From assembly GCA_046349085.1 (NCBI GenBank), contig JAXMDA010000008.1:116142-180141 (forward strand): a stretch of 64,000 nucleotides of DNA, given 5' to 3'. The first letter of the stretch is position 1, and each line of letters begins with the position of its first letter. Origin of the DNA: JAJXWB01 sp046349085 (GTDB lineage: Bacteria; Pseudomonadota; Alphaproteobacteria; Rhizobiales; Beijerinckiaceae). The position numbers and the translations under genes are program-made. This document shows, piece by piece, positions 33,462-43,996 of the stretch. Under the pieces are notes generated by a model. That model saw nothing but the letters and a program-made list of their open reading frames with translations, searched no databases and was not told the DNA's origin.

Positions 33462-34874
33462 TTACTCGCGATTATAAACGTCCTCGATGCGGACGATGTC
33501 GTCCTCGCCCAGATACGAGCCCGTCTGCACCTCGATCAGCTCGAGGTCGATCTTGCCGGGATTGCCGAGGCGGTGGATGCAGCCAATCGGCAAATAGATC
33601 GACTCGTTCTCGTGCACGAGGTGGCGCTCGCCGTCGCGGTCGACTTCCGCCGTGCCCTTGACGACGATCCAGTGCTCGGCGCGGTGGAAGTGCTTCTGCA
33701 GCGACAGGCGGTCGCCGGGCTTGACGACGATGCGCTTGACCTGATGGCGCGCGCCCGCGTCGATCGACTGGTAATAGCCCCAGGGGCGGAAGATGCGCTT
33801 GTGCTCGGCGACCTCGCGGCGGTTCGTCGCCTTGAGGTGATCGACCAGCGCCTTGACCTTGTCGGAATGCGCGCGGTGCAGGACGAGGACGGCGTCCTGG
33901 GTCGTGACGACGACGACATCCTCGACGCCGACGACCGCGGTCAGGTGCTCGTCCGACCGGATATGGACGTTGCGGCCGCCAAGCACGACGCCATGCCCGC
34001 GCACGCTGTTGCCGTCGGCGTCGCGGTCGCTGAGCTCCCACACCGCTTCCCAGGTGCCGACGTCCGACCAGCCGATGTCCGCGGGCACCAGCGCGAGCCG
34101 GTCGGAGCGCTCGATGACGGCGTAGTCGATCGACTTCTTGGGGGCGCGCGCGAAAGACTCGGCGTCGAGCACGATGAACTTGAGGTCGGGTTTCGCGCCT
34201 TCGACCGCCGCCTGCGCGGCCTCGCGCATCGCCGGCTCGAACTTCTCGAGCTCGCCCTGCATGACGTCGGCGCGGAAGACGAAATAGCCGCAGTTCCAGA
34301 AATAGCCTTCGGCGACGTATTTCTGCGCGGTGACAAGATCGGGCTTCTCCACGAACGCCTCGACCTTGCGGACGGGCGAGCCCTCCTTCAGGGGCGCTCC
34401 GGCGCGAATATAGCCGTAGCCGGTCGCCGGCCCCGTCGGGCGGATGCCGAGCGTGACGATCGAGCCCGCGGCGGCCGCTTCGGCGGCTTCCCGGCAGTGC
34501 TGGATCAGCTTCGGGCGGTCCTGCACGACATGGTCGGCGGCGAAGACGACGACGATCGCGTCCGGGTTGCGGCGCGCGGCCATTTCGGCGGCGACCGCCA
34601 CGGCCGGGCCGGAATCGCGGCGCATCGGCTCGAGCACGATGTCTGCCTGCGCGTCGACGGCGGAGAGCTGGTCGAGCACGAGGAAGCGATAGTCGACGTT
34701 GGTGAGGACGATCGGCTTCTCGAACAGCGGGTCCTTGAGCATGTCGACCAGCATCTGGAAGGTCGAGCGCTCGGAGACGAGGGGAATGAACTGTTTCGGA
34801 AGCGAATCGCGGGACTCGGGCCACACGCGCGTGCCTGCGCCGCCGCACATAATCACCGGAAGAATCTTGGTCAT
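33462..34874 (-). CDS. manC: Mannose-1-phosphate guanylyltransferase / mannose-6-phosphate isomerase
   Basis: A 470-residue bifunctional enzyme of GDP-mannose synthesis. The N-terminal nucleotidyltransferase has MCGGAGTRVWPESRDSLPKQ, FAADHVV, GYGYIRAG, VEAFVEKPD and NCGYFVF; the C-terminal cupin has PWGYYQSIDAG, IVVKPGDRLSLQKHFHRAEH and WIVVKGTAEV, the type II phosphomannose isomerase site. With gmd and rmd at 61989-63956 it gives GDP-D-rhamnose. The start is the ATG at 34874; the preceding codon is TTG and could also serve. It stands at the end of the polysaccharide locus, transcribed towards the priming transferase. Confidence 0.95.
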   Translation of the reverse strand: MTKILPVIMCGGAGTRVWPESRDSLPKQFIPLVSERSTFQMLVDMLKDPLFEKPIVLTNVDYRFLVLDQLSAVDAQADIVLEPMRRDSGPAVAVAAEMAARRNPDAIVVVFAADHVVQDRPKLIQHCREAAEAAAAGSIVTLGIRPTGPATGYGYIRAGAPLKEGSPVRKVEAFVEKPDLVTAQKYVAEGYFWNCGYFVFRADVMQGELEKFEPAMREAAQAAVEGAKPDLKFIVLDAESFARAPKKSIDYAVIERSDRLALVPADIGWSDVGTWEAVWELSDRDADGNSVRGHGVVLGGRNVHIRSDEHLTAVVGVEDVVVVTTQDAVLVLHRAHSDKVKALVDHLKATNRREVAEHKRIFRPWGYYQSIDAGARHQVKRIVVKPGDRLSLQKHFHRAEHWIVVKGTAEVDRDGERHLVHENESIYLPIGCIHRLGNPGKIDLELIEVQTGSYLGEDDIVRIEDVYNRE

Positions 34875-34935
34875 CAAGGATTTCCCGCCCGTCTGAAATC
34901 AGGGCGCAAGCGCCCCCGGCCGCCCGCCTGCGGCC

Positions 34936-36537
<1,602 letters not shown>

Positions 36538-36558
36538 ACGTCTAGATTCCTGCGGCAG

Positions 36559-36688
36559 CCCGGCCCCCTCCCTTTCCCTCCCCCGCTTCGCGGGAGAGGG
36601 GATGGCCAGCATTCATGGATCTCGAATCCTTGTGAGGCCGCGAACCTGCTCCCTCTCCCGCGCGCGGGGGAGGGTTGGGGAGGGGGCC
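36559..36688. repeat. Palindromic CCCTCCC/GGGAGGG repeat pair
   Basis: Two related GC-rich elements face each other: 36559-36601 contains CCCTCCCCCGCTTCGCGGGA and the following GAGGGG, and 36650-36688 contains CCCTCTCCCGCGCGCGGGGG and then AGGG. They fill the gap between the start of prfC and the end of the RND pump gene. Elements of this kind are common between genes in Hyphomicrobiales. Confidence 0.7.
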
Positions 36689-36710
36689 TCAGGGAGCGAC
36701 GCGCTCTCTA

Positions 36711-39700
36711 TCACTCCGCGGCGCTGTGCGCCAAGGGCGCCGCTTCGGCCGGCTCGAGGCCCAGCCGCTCGCGGTCGTGCGAATGGTCGCGGGCGACGAA
36801 CGTGTAGATCGCGGGCGTCACGAACAGCGTGAACAGCGTGCCGATGCTCATGCCCGCCGCAATGACGATGCCGATGGCGATGCGGCTCTGCGCGCCGGCG
36901 CCCGAGGCCATGACCAGCGGCACGACGCCGACGACCATGGCGGCCGTCGTCATCAGGATCGGGCGCAGGCGCACGCCCGCGGCGTGTTCGATCGCCTCGC
37001 GGCGGCTCATGTGCTGCTCCTCCTGCATACGGTTGGCGAATTCCGTCATCAGGATGCCGTGCTTGGAAATGAGGCCGATGAGCGTGACGAGGCCGATCTG
37101 CGAATAGATGTTGAGGCTCGCCATGCCCATCACGCTCAGCAGGTTGAGCGGCAGGAGCGCGCCGAACATCGAGGTCGGCAGCGCGATCAGGATGATGAGC
37201 GGATCGCGGAAGCTCTCGAATTGCGCGGCGAGCACAAGGAAGATGACGATCAGCGCGAAGATGAAGGTGATGGTGAGCGCGTTCGACTCCTGCACGTATT
37301 GCCGCGCGTCGCCCTGGAAGTCGTAGGTATAGCCCTCGGGGAAGATTTCCTTCGACTTGGCGGTGAGGAAGTCGATGGCTTCGCCGAGCGTGCGGCCGGG
37401 ATAGGGCACGCCGGAAATCGTCGCGGAGGAGAGCTGCTGGAATTCGGTGAGCGCGTTCGGCTGCACCGTGCGCTGGATGGTCGCCACCGTGGAGAGCGGG
37501 GCGAGTTCGCCCGACGAGGTGCGCAGCTGGTAGCGCGTCAGCCAGTCCTGCGCATCGCGGAAGTCGCGCGGCGCCTGCGGGATCACCTGGTAGGAGCGGC
37601 CGTAGAGGTTGAAGCGGTTGACGTAATTGCCGCCGAGCATGGTGGCGAGCGCGCCGCCGATCTCCTGCATCGACCAGCCGAGACGGTTCGCCTTGGCGGC
37701 GTCGATCTTGAACTCGATCTGCGGCGTGTCGAACTTCAGGTCGATATCGGTGAAGATGAACATGCCGCTTTCGGTCGCCGCCTTTTGCATGTCGGCGGCG
37801 ACCTGGGCGAGGCGCTGGTAGTCGCCGGTCGTGCGGATGACGAATTGCATCGGCGGGCCGCCCGTCGACCCCGGCAGCGGCGGCGGCGAGAAGGCGAAGA
37901 CGGAGGCGCTGGGAATCGTCGCGAGCTTGGCCTGCAATTCGTTCTGCTGGATCTGCTTCTGCGTGCGGCTGCGCTGGTCCCAGGGCTTGAGCAGGATGCC
38001 GGCGAAGGAGGCGTGGACGCCCTGGAAGCCGTTGATGACGAACAGGTGCGCCTTTTCCGGGATCGTCTCGACGATCTGCCAGAGTTTCTGCGTGGCCGCT
38101 TCCGTGTAGTCGAGATTGCCGGATTGCGGCGTCTTGATCATCGACAGCAGGATGCCCTGATCCTCTTCCGGAGCGAGTTCGCGCGGCGTCGTGACGAACA
38201 TCACGGCGGTGATGGCGAGGACGCCGACGAGGATCGTCACCGTCAGCGCGCGGAAATTCAGCGTCTTGTGCAGCCGGCGTTCGTAGCGGTTGCGCAGGGC
38301 CTCGAAGCGGCGGTCGAGCCAGGCGGAAAAGCCGCCGCTCTCGCCGGGCGCATGGGCTTTCAGCAGCTTCGAGCACATCATCGGCGAGAGGGTCAGCGCG
38401 ACGACGCCGGAAACGATGACGGAGCCCGCCAGCGTGAAGGCGAATTCGCGGAACAGCGCGCCGGTCAGGCCCGACACGAAGCCGATGGGCGCATAGACCG
38501 CGGCGAGCGTGATCGTCATGGAAATGACCGGCCCGGCGATCTCGCGCGCGCCGACAAGCGCCGCCTCGCGCGGCGTCATGCCGTCCTCGATGTGACGCCA
38601 GATGTTCTCCACCACGACGATGGCGTCGTCGACGACGAGGCCGATGGCCAGCACGAAGGCGAGCAGGGTGAGCAGGTTGATCGAATAGCCCATCGCCAGC
38701 AGGAAGATCATCACGCCGATCAGCGACAGCGGAATGGTGACGATCGGGATGATCGTGGAGCGGAAGTTGCCGAGGAACAGGAAGATGACGATGATGACGA
38801 TGATCGCCGCCTCGCCGAGCGTCTTGGCGACTTCCCAGATCGAGGCGCGGATGAATTCGGTCGCATCATAGGCGATGGAGGCGTGAATGCCCGGGGGCAA
38901 TTGCGACTGCACGCTCGGGAAGGCCTTGCGCACCTCGTCGATGACGGTCAGCGGGTTGGCGGTGGGCGTCGCGTAGATGCCGATGAACACCGCCTTCAGG
39001 CCATCGAACACGGAGGACGACTCGGCGCTTTCGGGGCCGAGTTCGACGCGCGCGATATCGCCGAGGCGCACCAGCGCGTCGCCGCGCGCGACGACCACGA
39101 GCTGCGCGAAGGCCTTGGCGCTGTCGAGCGAGGTCAGCGCGTTGATCGACGTCTGCGTATAGTCGGATTTGATCTGGCCGGCGGCGGCGGTGAAATTGTT
39201 GGCGGCGAGCGCAAGGCGCACGTCGCCCGGCGTCACGCCGCGCGAGGCCATCTTCGTCGGATCGAGCCAGATGCGCATGGCGAAGGTCTGGCCGCCGAGA
39301 ATCTGCGCATTGGCGACGCCGTCGAGCACCTGCAATTTCGGCTGCACGACGCGCGTCAGATAGTCGGTGATCTGCGAGCCGGTGAGCACGTCCGAATTGA
39401 AGGACATGTAGAGCAGCGCATAGCCCTGGCCGGTCTGCTTGACGACGACGGGGTCCTGCGCGTCGCGCGGCAACTGGGTCTTCACCTGCTGGATCTTCGA
39501 CAGCACGTCCGCGACCGCGCGATCGGGGCTGGCGTTCAGCCGCATGTTCAGCGTGATGGTCGAGACGTTCTGCTGCGAGTTGGCGACGAGCGTGTCGATA
39601 CCCTCGGTGCTCGCCACCGCCTGTTCGAGCGGCGTGGTGATGAAGCCCTTGATGAGGTCGGCGTTTGCGCCGGGATAGGTCGTGGTGATGGTGATCGTCG

Positions 39701-39830
39701 TCTGCGACAGCTCCGGATATTGCCGGATCTGCAGCTTGAAGCCGGCCTGCGCGCCGACGAGCAGGATCAGCAGGCTGACGACGGTCGCCAGGACGGGCCG
39801 GCGGATGAAGATGTCGGTGAACGAGCCCAC
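36711..39830 (-). CDS. RND multidrug efflux permease (HAE1 family)
   Basis: A 1039-residue resistance-nodulation-division pump subunit of the inner membrane. It has the two-fold layout of twelve helices and two large periplasmic loops, starting FTDIFIRRPVLATVVSLLIL, with PGANADLIKGFITTPLEQAV, the FVLAIGLVVDDAIVVVENIW helix 4 that carries the proton-relay aspartates, and the second-half TLIGLISKHGILMTEFAN. Most alike MexK/MexW-type pumps that act with a single adaptor. The start is a GTG at 39830, ten bases after the stop codon of the adaptor gene, so the two are co-transcribed. No outer-membrane channel gene is adjacent. Confidence 0.92.
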   Translation of the reverse strand: MGSFTDIFIRRPVLATVVSLLILLVGAQAGFKLQIRQYPELSQTTITITTTYPGANADLIKGFITTPLEQAVASTEGIDTLVANSQQNVSTITLNMRLNASPDRAVADVLSKIQQVKTQLPRDAQDPVVVKQTGQGYALLYMSFNSDVLTGSQITDYLTRVVQPKLQVLDGVANAQILGGQTFAMRIWLDPTKMASRGVTPGDVRLALAANNFTAAAGQIKSDYTQTSINALTSLDSAKAFAQLVVVARGDALVRLGDIARVELGPESAESSSVFDGLKAVFIGIYATPTANPLTVIDEVRKAFPSVQSQLPPGIHASIAYDATEFIRASIWEVAKTLGEAAIIVIIVIFLFLGNFRSTIIPIVTIPLSLIGVMIFLLAMGYSINLLTLLAFVLAIGLVVDDAIVVVENIWRHIEDGMTPREAALVGAREIAGPVISMTITLAAVYAPIGFVSGLTGALFREFAFTLAGSVIVSGVVALTLSPMMCSKLLKAHAPGESGGFSAWLDRRFEALRNRYERRLHKTLNFRALTVTILVGVLAITAVMFVTTPRELAPEEDQGILLSMIKTPQSGNLDYTEAATQKLWQIVETIPEKAHLFVINGFQGVHASFAGILLKPWDQRSRTQKQIQQNELQAKLATIPSASVFAFSPPPLPGSTGGPPMQFVIRTTGDYQRLAQVAADMQKAATESGMFIFTDIDLKFDTPQIEFKIDAAKANRLGWSMQEIGGALATMLGGNYVNRFNLYGRSYQVIPQAPRDFRDAQDWLTRYQLRTSSGELAPLSTVATIQRTVQPNALTEFQQLSSATISGVPYPGRTLGEAIDFLTAKSKEIFPEGYTYDFQGDARQYVQESNALTITFIFALIVIFLVLAAQFESFRDPLIILIALPTSMFGALLPLNLLSVMGMASLNIYSQIGLVTLIGLISKHGILMTEFANRMQEEQHMSRREAIEHAAGVRLRPILMTTAAMVVGVVPLVMASGAGAQSRIAIGIVIAAGMSIGTLFTLFVTPAIYTFVARDHSHDRERLGLEPAEAAPLAHSAAE

Positions 39831-39840
39831 GCGCGCGCCC

Positions 39841-41010
39841 TCACAGCTTCGGCATGGGATTCATGGGAGCAAGGCCCGCCTTCGGATCGATGCGCACGCG
39901 CATGCCCGGGAACAGCTTGATCTGCCCCTCGCTGACCACCGTCTCGCCGGTCTTGACGCCGTCGACGATTTCGACGCGATCGCCCTGCGTCTCGCCGATG
40001 CGCACGAAGCGCCGCTCCACCTCGTAGAGCGACGCATCGCCCTGGGCTGCTTGCTGCGGCTGCGCCGCCTGCGCCTCGCCCGGTTTGGCTGCCGGTTTCA
40101 GCACGTAGACGCTGTCTCCATAGAGCGAATAGACGACCGAGGTGCGCGGCAGCGTGACGACCTGACGCGCGGCGCCGGCCATGACGACGACATTGGCGAA
40201 CATGCCGGGCAGCAGCTTCTTGTCGTTGTTCTCGATCTCGCCGCGCACGAGGAAATTTCGGGTGTCGATCGAAATGCGGGCGTCGAGGAACTTGATCTTG
40301 CCGTTGAACGTGCGGCCGGGAAACGCGTCGACCGTCAGCGTGATCGTCTGGCCGACGCCAAGCTGCGCGAAATATTGCTCGGGCGCCTGGAAGTCGACGT
40401 AGATCGGATCGAGCTGCTGCAACGTCACGAGCGGCGCCCCCGGAGAGACATACTGGCCGATGTCGATGCGGCGGATGCCCAGCCGGCCGTCGAAGGGCGC
40501 GACGATCCGCTTCTGCGCAATGATGGCCTTGGTGCGCTCGACGGCGGCCGCCGCCTGATCGCGCGCGGCGAGGGCCTGATCGGCGTTCGCCTGGGTGGTG
40601 TTGCCGCCGGAGACGAGCTTGGACTGGCGGTCGAGCGTCGTCTGCGCGTTCTGCAGCGCCGCCTGATTGGCCTTGAGGTCGGCCTGCTCGGTCGAATCGT
40701 CGATTTCGACGAGCAGCGCCCCCTTCTTGATGTCCTGCGAGGATTCGAAGCGAATGGCGCGCACGACGCCGCCGATCTGCGGGGCGATCTCGACGCCCTG
40801 GGTCGCGCGCAGCGATCCGATGGCGGTCAGCGTCGGCGTCCACGTCTCGGTCCTGGCCTGCGTTGCGGCGACCGAATTGGTCGGCTGGCCCGCCTGCTGG
40901 ATGAAGCCTTTGATCATGGCCGGCTTCACGATCATCTGGAAATAGCCAAGCCCCCCGGCCGCGCCGAGCAGGATGATCAGGGCCAAAACGAGAATGATTG
41001 CGCGCTTCAT
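39841..41010 (-). CDS. RND efflux periplasmic adaptor (membrane fusion protein)
   Basis: A 389-residue adaptor. It has one N-terminal membrane anchor (AIILVLALIILLGAAGGLGY), a lipoyl half (GVEIAPQIGGVVRAIRFESS, QDIKKGALLVEIDD), a helical hairpin (QAALQNAQTTLDRQSKLVSG), the return lipoyl half (IVAPFDGRLGIRRIDIGQYV) and beta-barrel and membrane-proximal domains (YVDFQAPEQYF, VSEGQIKLFPGMRVRID). It connects the pump at 36711-39830 to an outer-membrane channel. The ATG at 41010 begins the anchor; an open frame to 41118 adds 36 residues with no signal character. Confidence 0.9.
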   Translation of the reverse strand: MKRAIILVLALIILLGAAGGLGYFQMIVKPAMIKGFIQQAGQPTNSVAATQARTETWTPTLTAIGSLRATQGVEIAPQIGGVVRAIRFESSQDIKKGALLVEIDDSTEQADLKANQAALQNAQTTLDRQSKLVSGGNTTQANADQALAARDQAAAAVERTKAIIAQKRIVAPFDGRLGIRRIDIGQYVSPGAPLVTLQQLDPIYVDFQAPEQYFAQLGVGQTITLTVDAFPGRTFNGKIKFLDARISIDTRNFLVRGEIENNDKKLLPGMFANVVVMAGAARQVVTLPRTSVVYSLYGDSVYVLKPAAKPGEAQAAQPQQAAQGDASLYEVERRFVRIGETQGDRVEIVDGVKTGETVVSEGQIKLFPGMRVRIDPKAGLAPMNPMPKL

Positions 41011-41184
41011 GCGTCGGACGTTCGCCTGAATGAGGGGAGCGCGGCCGGTGCGACCGTGATGCTCGGTGCAACGCAGGCGATCATACGCCGCCGCGCCAGA
41101 TATTACGCGGTGCAACATAGGCCGATGGCCGGCGAAAACAAGGTCACATGTGGACCAATGTCGTGTCGGCCGCCGGCCCGGGAG

Positions 41185-42216
41185 CTACGCCCGTCCGGCC
41201 GTCTCCAGCCCCGCTTGCGCCAGCACGGGCACCATCGCGCCCATCGCGAGCCCGCGCTCGGGATTGGAGCCATTGCCGTCGAGCGCGCGTTTCATCACGC
41301 CCTGGATGATGGCGGCGAGGCGGAAGAAATTGAAAGCAATGTAGAAATCCCAGTTCGGGATGCCGGAAAGCCCCGCGCGCTTGCAGAAGGCTTCGACATA
41401 TTCCTCCTCCGTCGGCACGCCGATCGCCCTGCGGTCGAGCCCGCCGAGGCCGGAGAAGATGCTCTTCGAATCCGTGCGCCACTGCATGCACTGATAGGAA
41501 ATATCCGCAAAGGGATGGCCGAGCGTCGACAATTCCCAGTCGAGCACGGCGAGCAGGCGCGGCTCGGTCGGATGGAAGATCATGTTGTCCAGCCGGTAGT
41601 CGCCGTGGACGATCGACACGCGGCCGTCGTCGGGCGGCACATGGCCGGAAAGCCAGGCGATGAGATCGTCCATCGGCTTGACGGTTTCGGTTTCCGAAGC
41701 ACGGTACTGGTCGGTCCAGCGCTTGAACTGCCGCTCGAAATAGGAGCCGGGGCGGCCGAAGTCGGAGAGGCCGATTTTCTGCGGATCGAGGGTCGTCAGC
41801 GCCGCCAGGGCGCGGTTCATCTCGTCGTAGATTTTCGCGCGATCCTCGCGCGAGACCTCCGGCAGGTCCGGCTTCCAGAAGATGCGGCCGGCGATGCGCT
41901 CCATGACGTAGAAGGCCGTGCCGATGACGCTGTCGTCCTCGCAGAGCAGGAACATTTTCGCGACCGGCACGCCCGACCCGGCGAGCGCCTTCTGCACGCG
42001 AAACTCGCGGTCGACCGCATGCGCGGATTTCAGCAGCACGCCCGGCGGCTTGCGGCGCAGCACATAGGCGCCGCTGGCGGCCTCGATCAGGAAGGTCGGG
42101 TTCGACTGGCCGTCGCCGAACTTCGTCGCCTTCAGCGGGCCCTTGAAGCCGTCGAGGTTCTTCTCGAGCCACGAGGCGAGGCGGGTTTCATCGAGGGTTT
42201 TGACGTCGAGGGACAA
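41185..42216 (-). CDS. Phosphotransferase-family protein (ACAD10/APH-like kinase fold)
   Basis: A 343-residue kinase-fold protein of the aminoglycoside phosphotransferase superfamily. It has the nucleotide loop KFGDGQSNPTFLIEAASGAY, YVLRRKPPG, VMERIAGRIFW, the catalytic VHGDYRLDNMIFHP and the metal-binding LAVLDWELSTLGHPFADISY. This subgroup accompanies acyl-CoA dehydrogenase and dehydratase genes and resembles the kinase domain of human ACAD10/11, which phosphorylates 4-hydroxyacyl-CoA. The context here (SDR and MaoC hydratase upstream on the same strand) fits a fatty-acid-type pathway. The start is a TTG at 42216 with GAGGAG eight bases upstream. Confidence 0.85.
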   Translation of the reverse strand: MSLDVKTLDETRLASWLEKNLDGFKGPLKATKFGDGQSNPTFLIEAASGAYVLRRKPPGVLLKSAHAVDREFRVQKALAGSGVPVAKMFLLCEDDSVIGTAFYVMERIAGRIFWKPDLPEVSREDRAKIYDEMNRALAALTTLDPQKIGLSDFGRPGSYFERQFKRWTDQYRASETETVKPMDDLIAWLSGHVPPDDGRVSIVHGDYRLDNMIFHPTEPRLLAVLDWELSTLGHPFADISYQCMQWRTDSKSIFSGLGGLDRRAIGVPTEEEYVEAFCKRAGLSGIPNWDFYIAFNFFRLAAIIQGVMKRALDGNGSNPERGLAMGAMVPVLAQAGLETAGRA

Positions 42217-42234
42217 TTTTTCAACTCCTCAAAC

Positions 42235-42361
42235 CGTCATCGCGAGGCCGGCAGAAATCGCCTCTCGGCGATTTCGCCTGCGCGAAGCGACGCGGCGATC
42301 CATCCTCCAATCTGGATCAGGTCCCGGTGGATGGATTGCTTCGCTTCGCTCGCAATGACGG
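42235..42361. repeat. Dispersed repeat with CGTCATTGCGAG-type ends
   Basis: The element starts CCGTCATCGCGAGG at 42234-42247 and ends with the inverted CGAAGC-rich arm GCTTCGCTCGCAATGACGG near 42338-42362, with GGATCCATCC-like motifs inside. Its ends are the widespread CGTCATTGCGAGCGAAGCGA repeat of Proteobacteria. An internal AAATCGCC-TCTC-GGCGATTT hairpin lies at about 42255-42274. It fills the gap between the SDR and phosphotransferase genes. Confidence 0.75.
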
Positions 42362-42364
42362 CGA

Positions 42365-43285
42365 TCAGGGCTTCGACAGCGCCACGCCCTTCGCGGCGGC
42401 GGCCTTGCCGACGAATTTGTTGGTCTGCTGGAAGGCGTTCTGCAACGCTTCCTGCTTCGCCGGGTCGCCGATCTCGGCGATATGCGCCGCGACCTTTTCC
42501 GGCGTCGGATCGTCGATGTAGAGCCCGTCGGTCTCGTAGATGATCGTGCGCGCAAACGCGCCGGCGCCGGCGCCGAGAATGTAGCGCGTCGGGGCGTCGT
42601 CGCTGACGAGATAGAGCACGCCGGGCGTGATGAGGTCGGGGCGCATGAGGTCGAGCGCCTGCTTGGGCAGAAGCTCCTCGGTCATGCGGGTCGCCGCCGT
42701 CGGCGCCAGCGTGTTGACGCGGATGTTGTTCTTGGCGCCTTCCTGGCAGAGCACGTTCATCAGCCCGACCATGGCCATCTTGGCCGCGCCGTAATTGGCT
42801 TGGCCGAAATTGCCGTAGATGCCCGAGGACGATGCGGTCAGCACGATGCGGCCGTAGTTCTGCGCGCGCATGATGTCCCACACGGCTTTCGTGCAGATGG
42901 TCGAGCCCACCAGATGCACGTCCAGCACCATGCGGAAATCGGAAATCTCCATCTTGGAGAAGGTCTTGTCGCGCAGGATGCCGGCGTTGTTGATGAGAAT
43001 GTCGATGCGGCCCCATTTCTCCATGGCCGCGCGCACCATGTCGGCGACGCCCTTCTCGTCGGTGACGCTGCAGGGCGCGGCCATCGCCTCGCCGCCGGCC
43101 GCCTTGATCTCCGCCACGACCTTGTCGGCGGCTTCCGATGAGCCGCCCGAACCGTCGCGCGCGCCGCCGAAATCGTTGACGACCACTTTCGCGCCGCGGG
43201 CGGCGAGCGCCAGCGCATGCGCGCGTCCGAGTCCGTTGCCGGCGCCGGTCACGATGGCGACGCGATCCTTGAATGAGATGGTCAT
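42365..43285 (-). CDS. SDR-family 3-hydroxyacyl-CoA dehydrogenase-like protein
   Basis: A 306-residue short-chain dehydrogenase most like the dehydrogenase part of multifunctional enzyme type 2 (HSD17B4). It has the NAD-binding GAGNGLGRAHALALAARGAK and VVNDFGG, LINNAGILRDKTF, the serine of LTASSSGIYGNFGQ, and the YGAAKMA catalytic Tyr and Lys, followed by a 60-residue C-terminal tail typical of this subgroup. It probably oxidises (3R)-hydroxyacyl-CoA made by the MaoC hydratase encoded upstream. GAGGA lies ten bases before the ATG. Confidence 0.88.
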   Translation of the reverse strand: MTISFKDRVAIVTGAGNGLGRAHALALAARGAKVVVNDFGGARDGSGGSSEAADKVVAEIKAAGGEAMAAPCSVTDEKGVADMVRAAMEKWGRIDILINNAGILRDKTFSKMEISDFRMVLDVHLVGSTICTKAVWDIMRAQNYGRIVLTASSSGIYGNFGQANYGAAKMAMVGLMNVLCQEGAKNNIRVNTLAPTAATRMTEELLPKQALDLMRPDLITPGVLYLVSDDAPTRYILGAGAGAFARTIIYETDGLYIDDPTPEKVAAHIAEIGDPAKQEALQNAFQQTNKFVGKAAAAKGVALSKP

Positions 43286-43323
43286 TTCAGTGGGTCCTCG
43301 AGCCCTTATTGCATCAACTTACC

Positions 43324-43418
43324 TTATCCTGAGGAGGCGTCGTAGACGCCGTCTCGAAGGATGTTGGATACGGCCATCCTTCGAGACGCAATGCTGCGCA
43401 TTGCTCCTCGGGATGAGG
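43324..43418. repeat. Dispersed palindromic repeat, second copy
   Basis: Two facing arms (43324-43363 and 43375-43418) share the consensus of 159-262: ATCCTGAGGAGG, a palindrome, and GTCTCGAAGGATG, with the inverse on the other side. It lies between the SDR and MaoC genes. Confidence 0.8.
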
Positions 43419-43425
43419 AGATTTG

Positions 43426-43914
43426 TCACCCGAAGAACGCCACCGTCAGCCATTCGGCCGCCAGCGCCGGCTTCGGCTTGCCCTCGATTTCGACCGAAAC
43501 GGCGTAGCGGACGACGACCTGCTGCGGCGATTTCTTCTCGACCTGCGAAATCACGAAATGCCCGCGCACCTTCGAGCCGGCCGGCACGGGCGACAAAAAC
43601 CTGATCTTGTCGAAGCCGTAGTTCATGCCCATCGTGCGGCCCTCGACCTCCGGCAGCGCGTCATAGGCCATGGCCGAGAGCATGGAGAGCGTGAGGAAGC
43701 CGTGCGCGATCGCGCCGCCGAACGGCGTCTCCTTTTTCGCGCGCTCGGGGTCCATGTGGATGAAATAGAGATCCTCGGTCAGCTTGCCGAAGGCGTCGAT
43801 GCGCGCCTGGTCGATGACGATCCACCTGCTGACCCCGACCTCCTTGCCGACGCTTGCCTCGATCTCGTGCAAACTGGTCTTGGGACGCGAAGCATTGAAT
43901 GGGGTCGCCGTCAT
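43426..43914 (-). CDS. MaoC-family (R)-specific enoyl-CoA hydratase
   Basis: A 162-residue hot-dog-fold protein of the MaoC dehydratase family. The catalytic Asp and His are in the segment FGKLTEDLYFIHMDPERAKK and FGGAIAHGFLTLSMLS; KIRFLSPVPAGSKVRGHF follows. It would hydrate enoyl-CoA to (3R)-hydroxyacyl-CoA, which the SDR encoded next could oxidise. The ATG at 43914 has GGGAGGA upstream; a longer frame to 44031 adds residues of no family resemblance. Confidence 0.9.
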   Translation of the reverse strand: MTATPFNASRPKTSLHEIEASVGKEVGVSRWIVIDQARIDAFGKLTEDLYFIHMDPERAKKETPFGGAIAHGFLTLSMLSAMAYDALPEVEGRTMGMNYGFDKIRFLSPVPAGSKVRGHFVISQVEKKSPQQVVVRYAVSVEIEGKPKPALAAEWLTVAFFG

Positions 43915-43996
43915 CCGTTCCTCCCGAATTTCGAATTGTCCGACATAAACATCATATGGCTTTCGGGAAAAGCCCCTTTCGTCAGGCGATCGCCAG

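Noticed and set aside
36675..39920. A 1081-codon open frame on the plus strand opposite the RND pump gene
   Set aside because: It mirrors the pump gene, encodes a His/Arg/Asp-rich sequence with no family motif and results from GC-rich codon bias.
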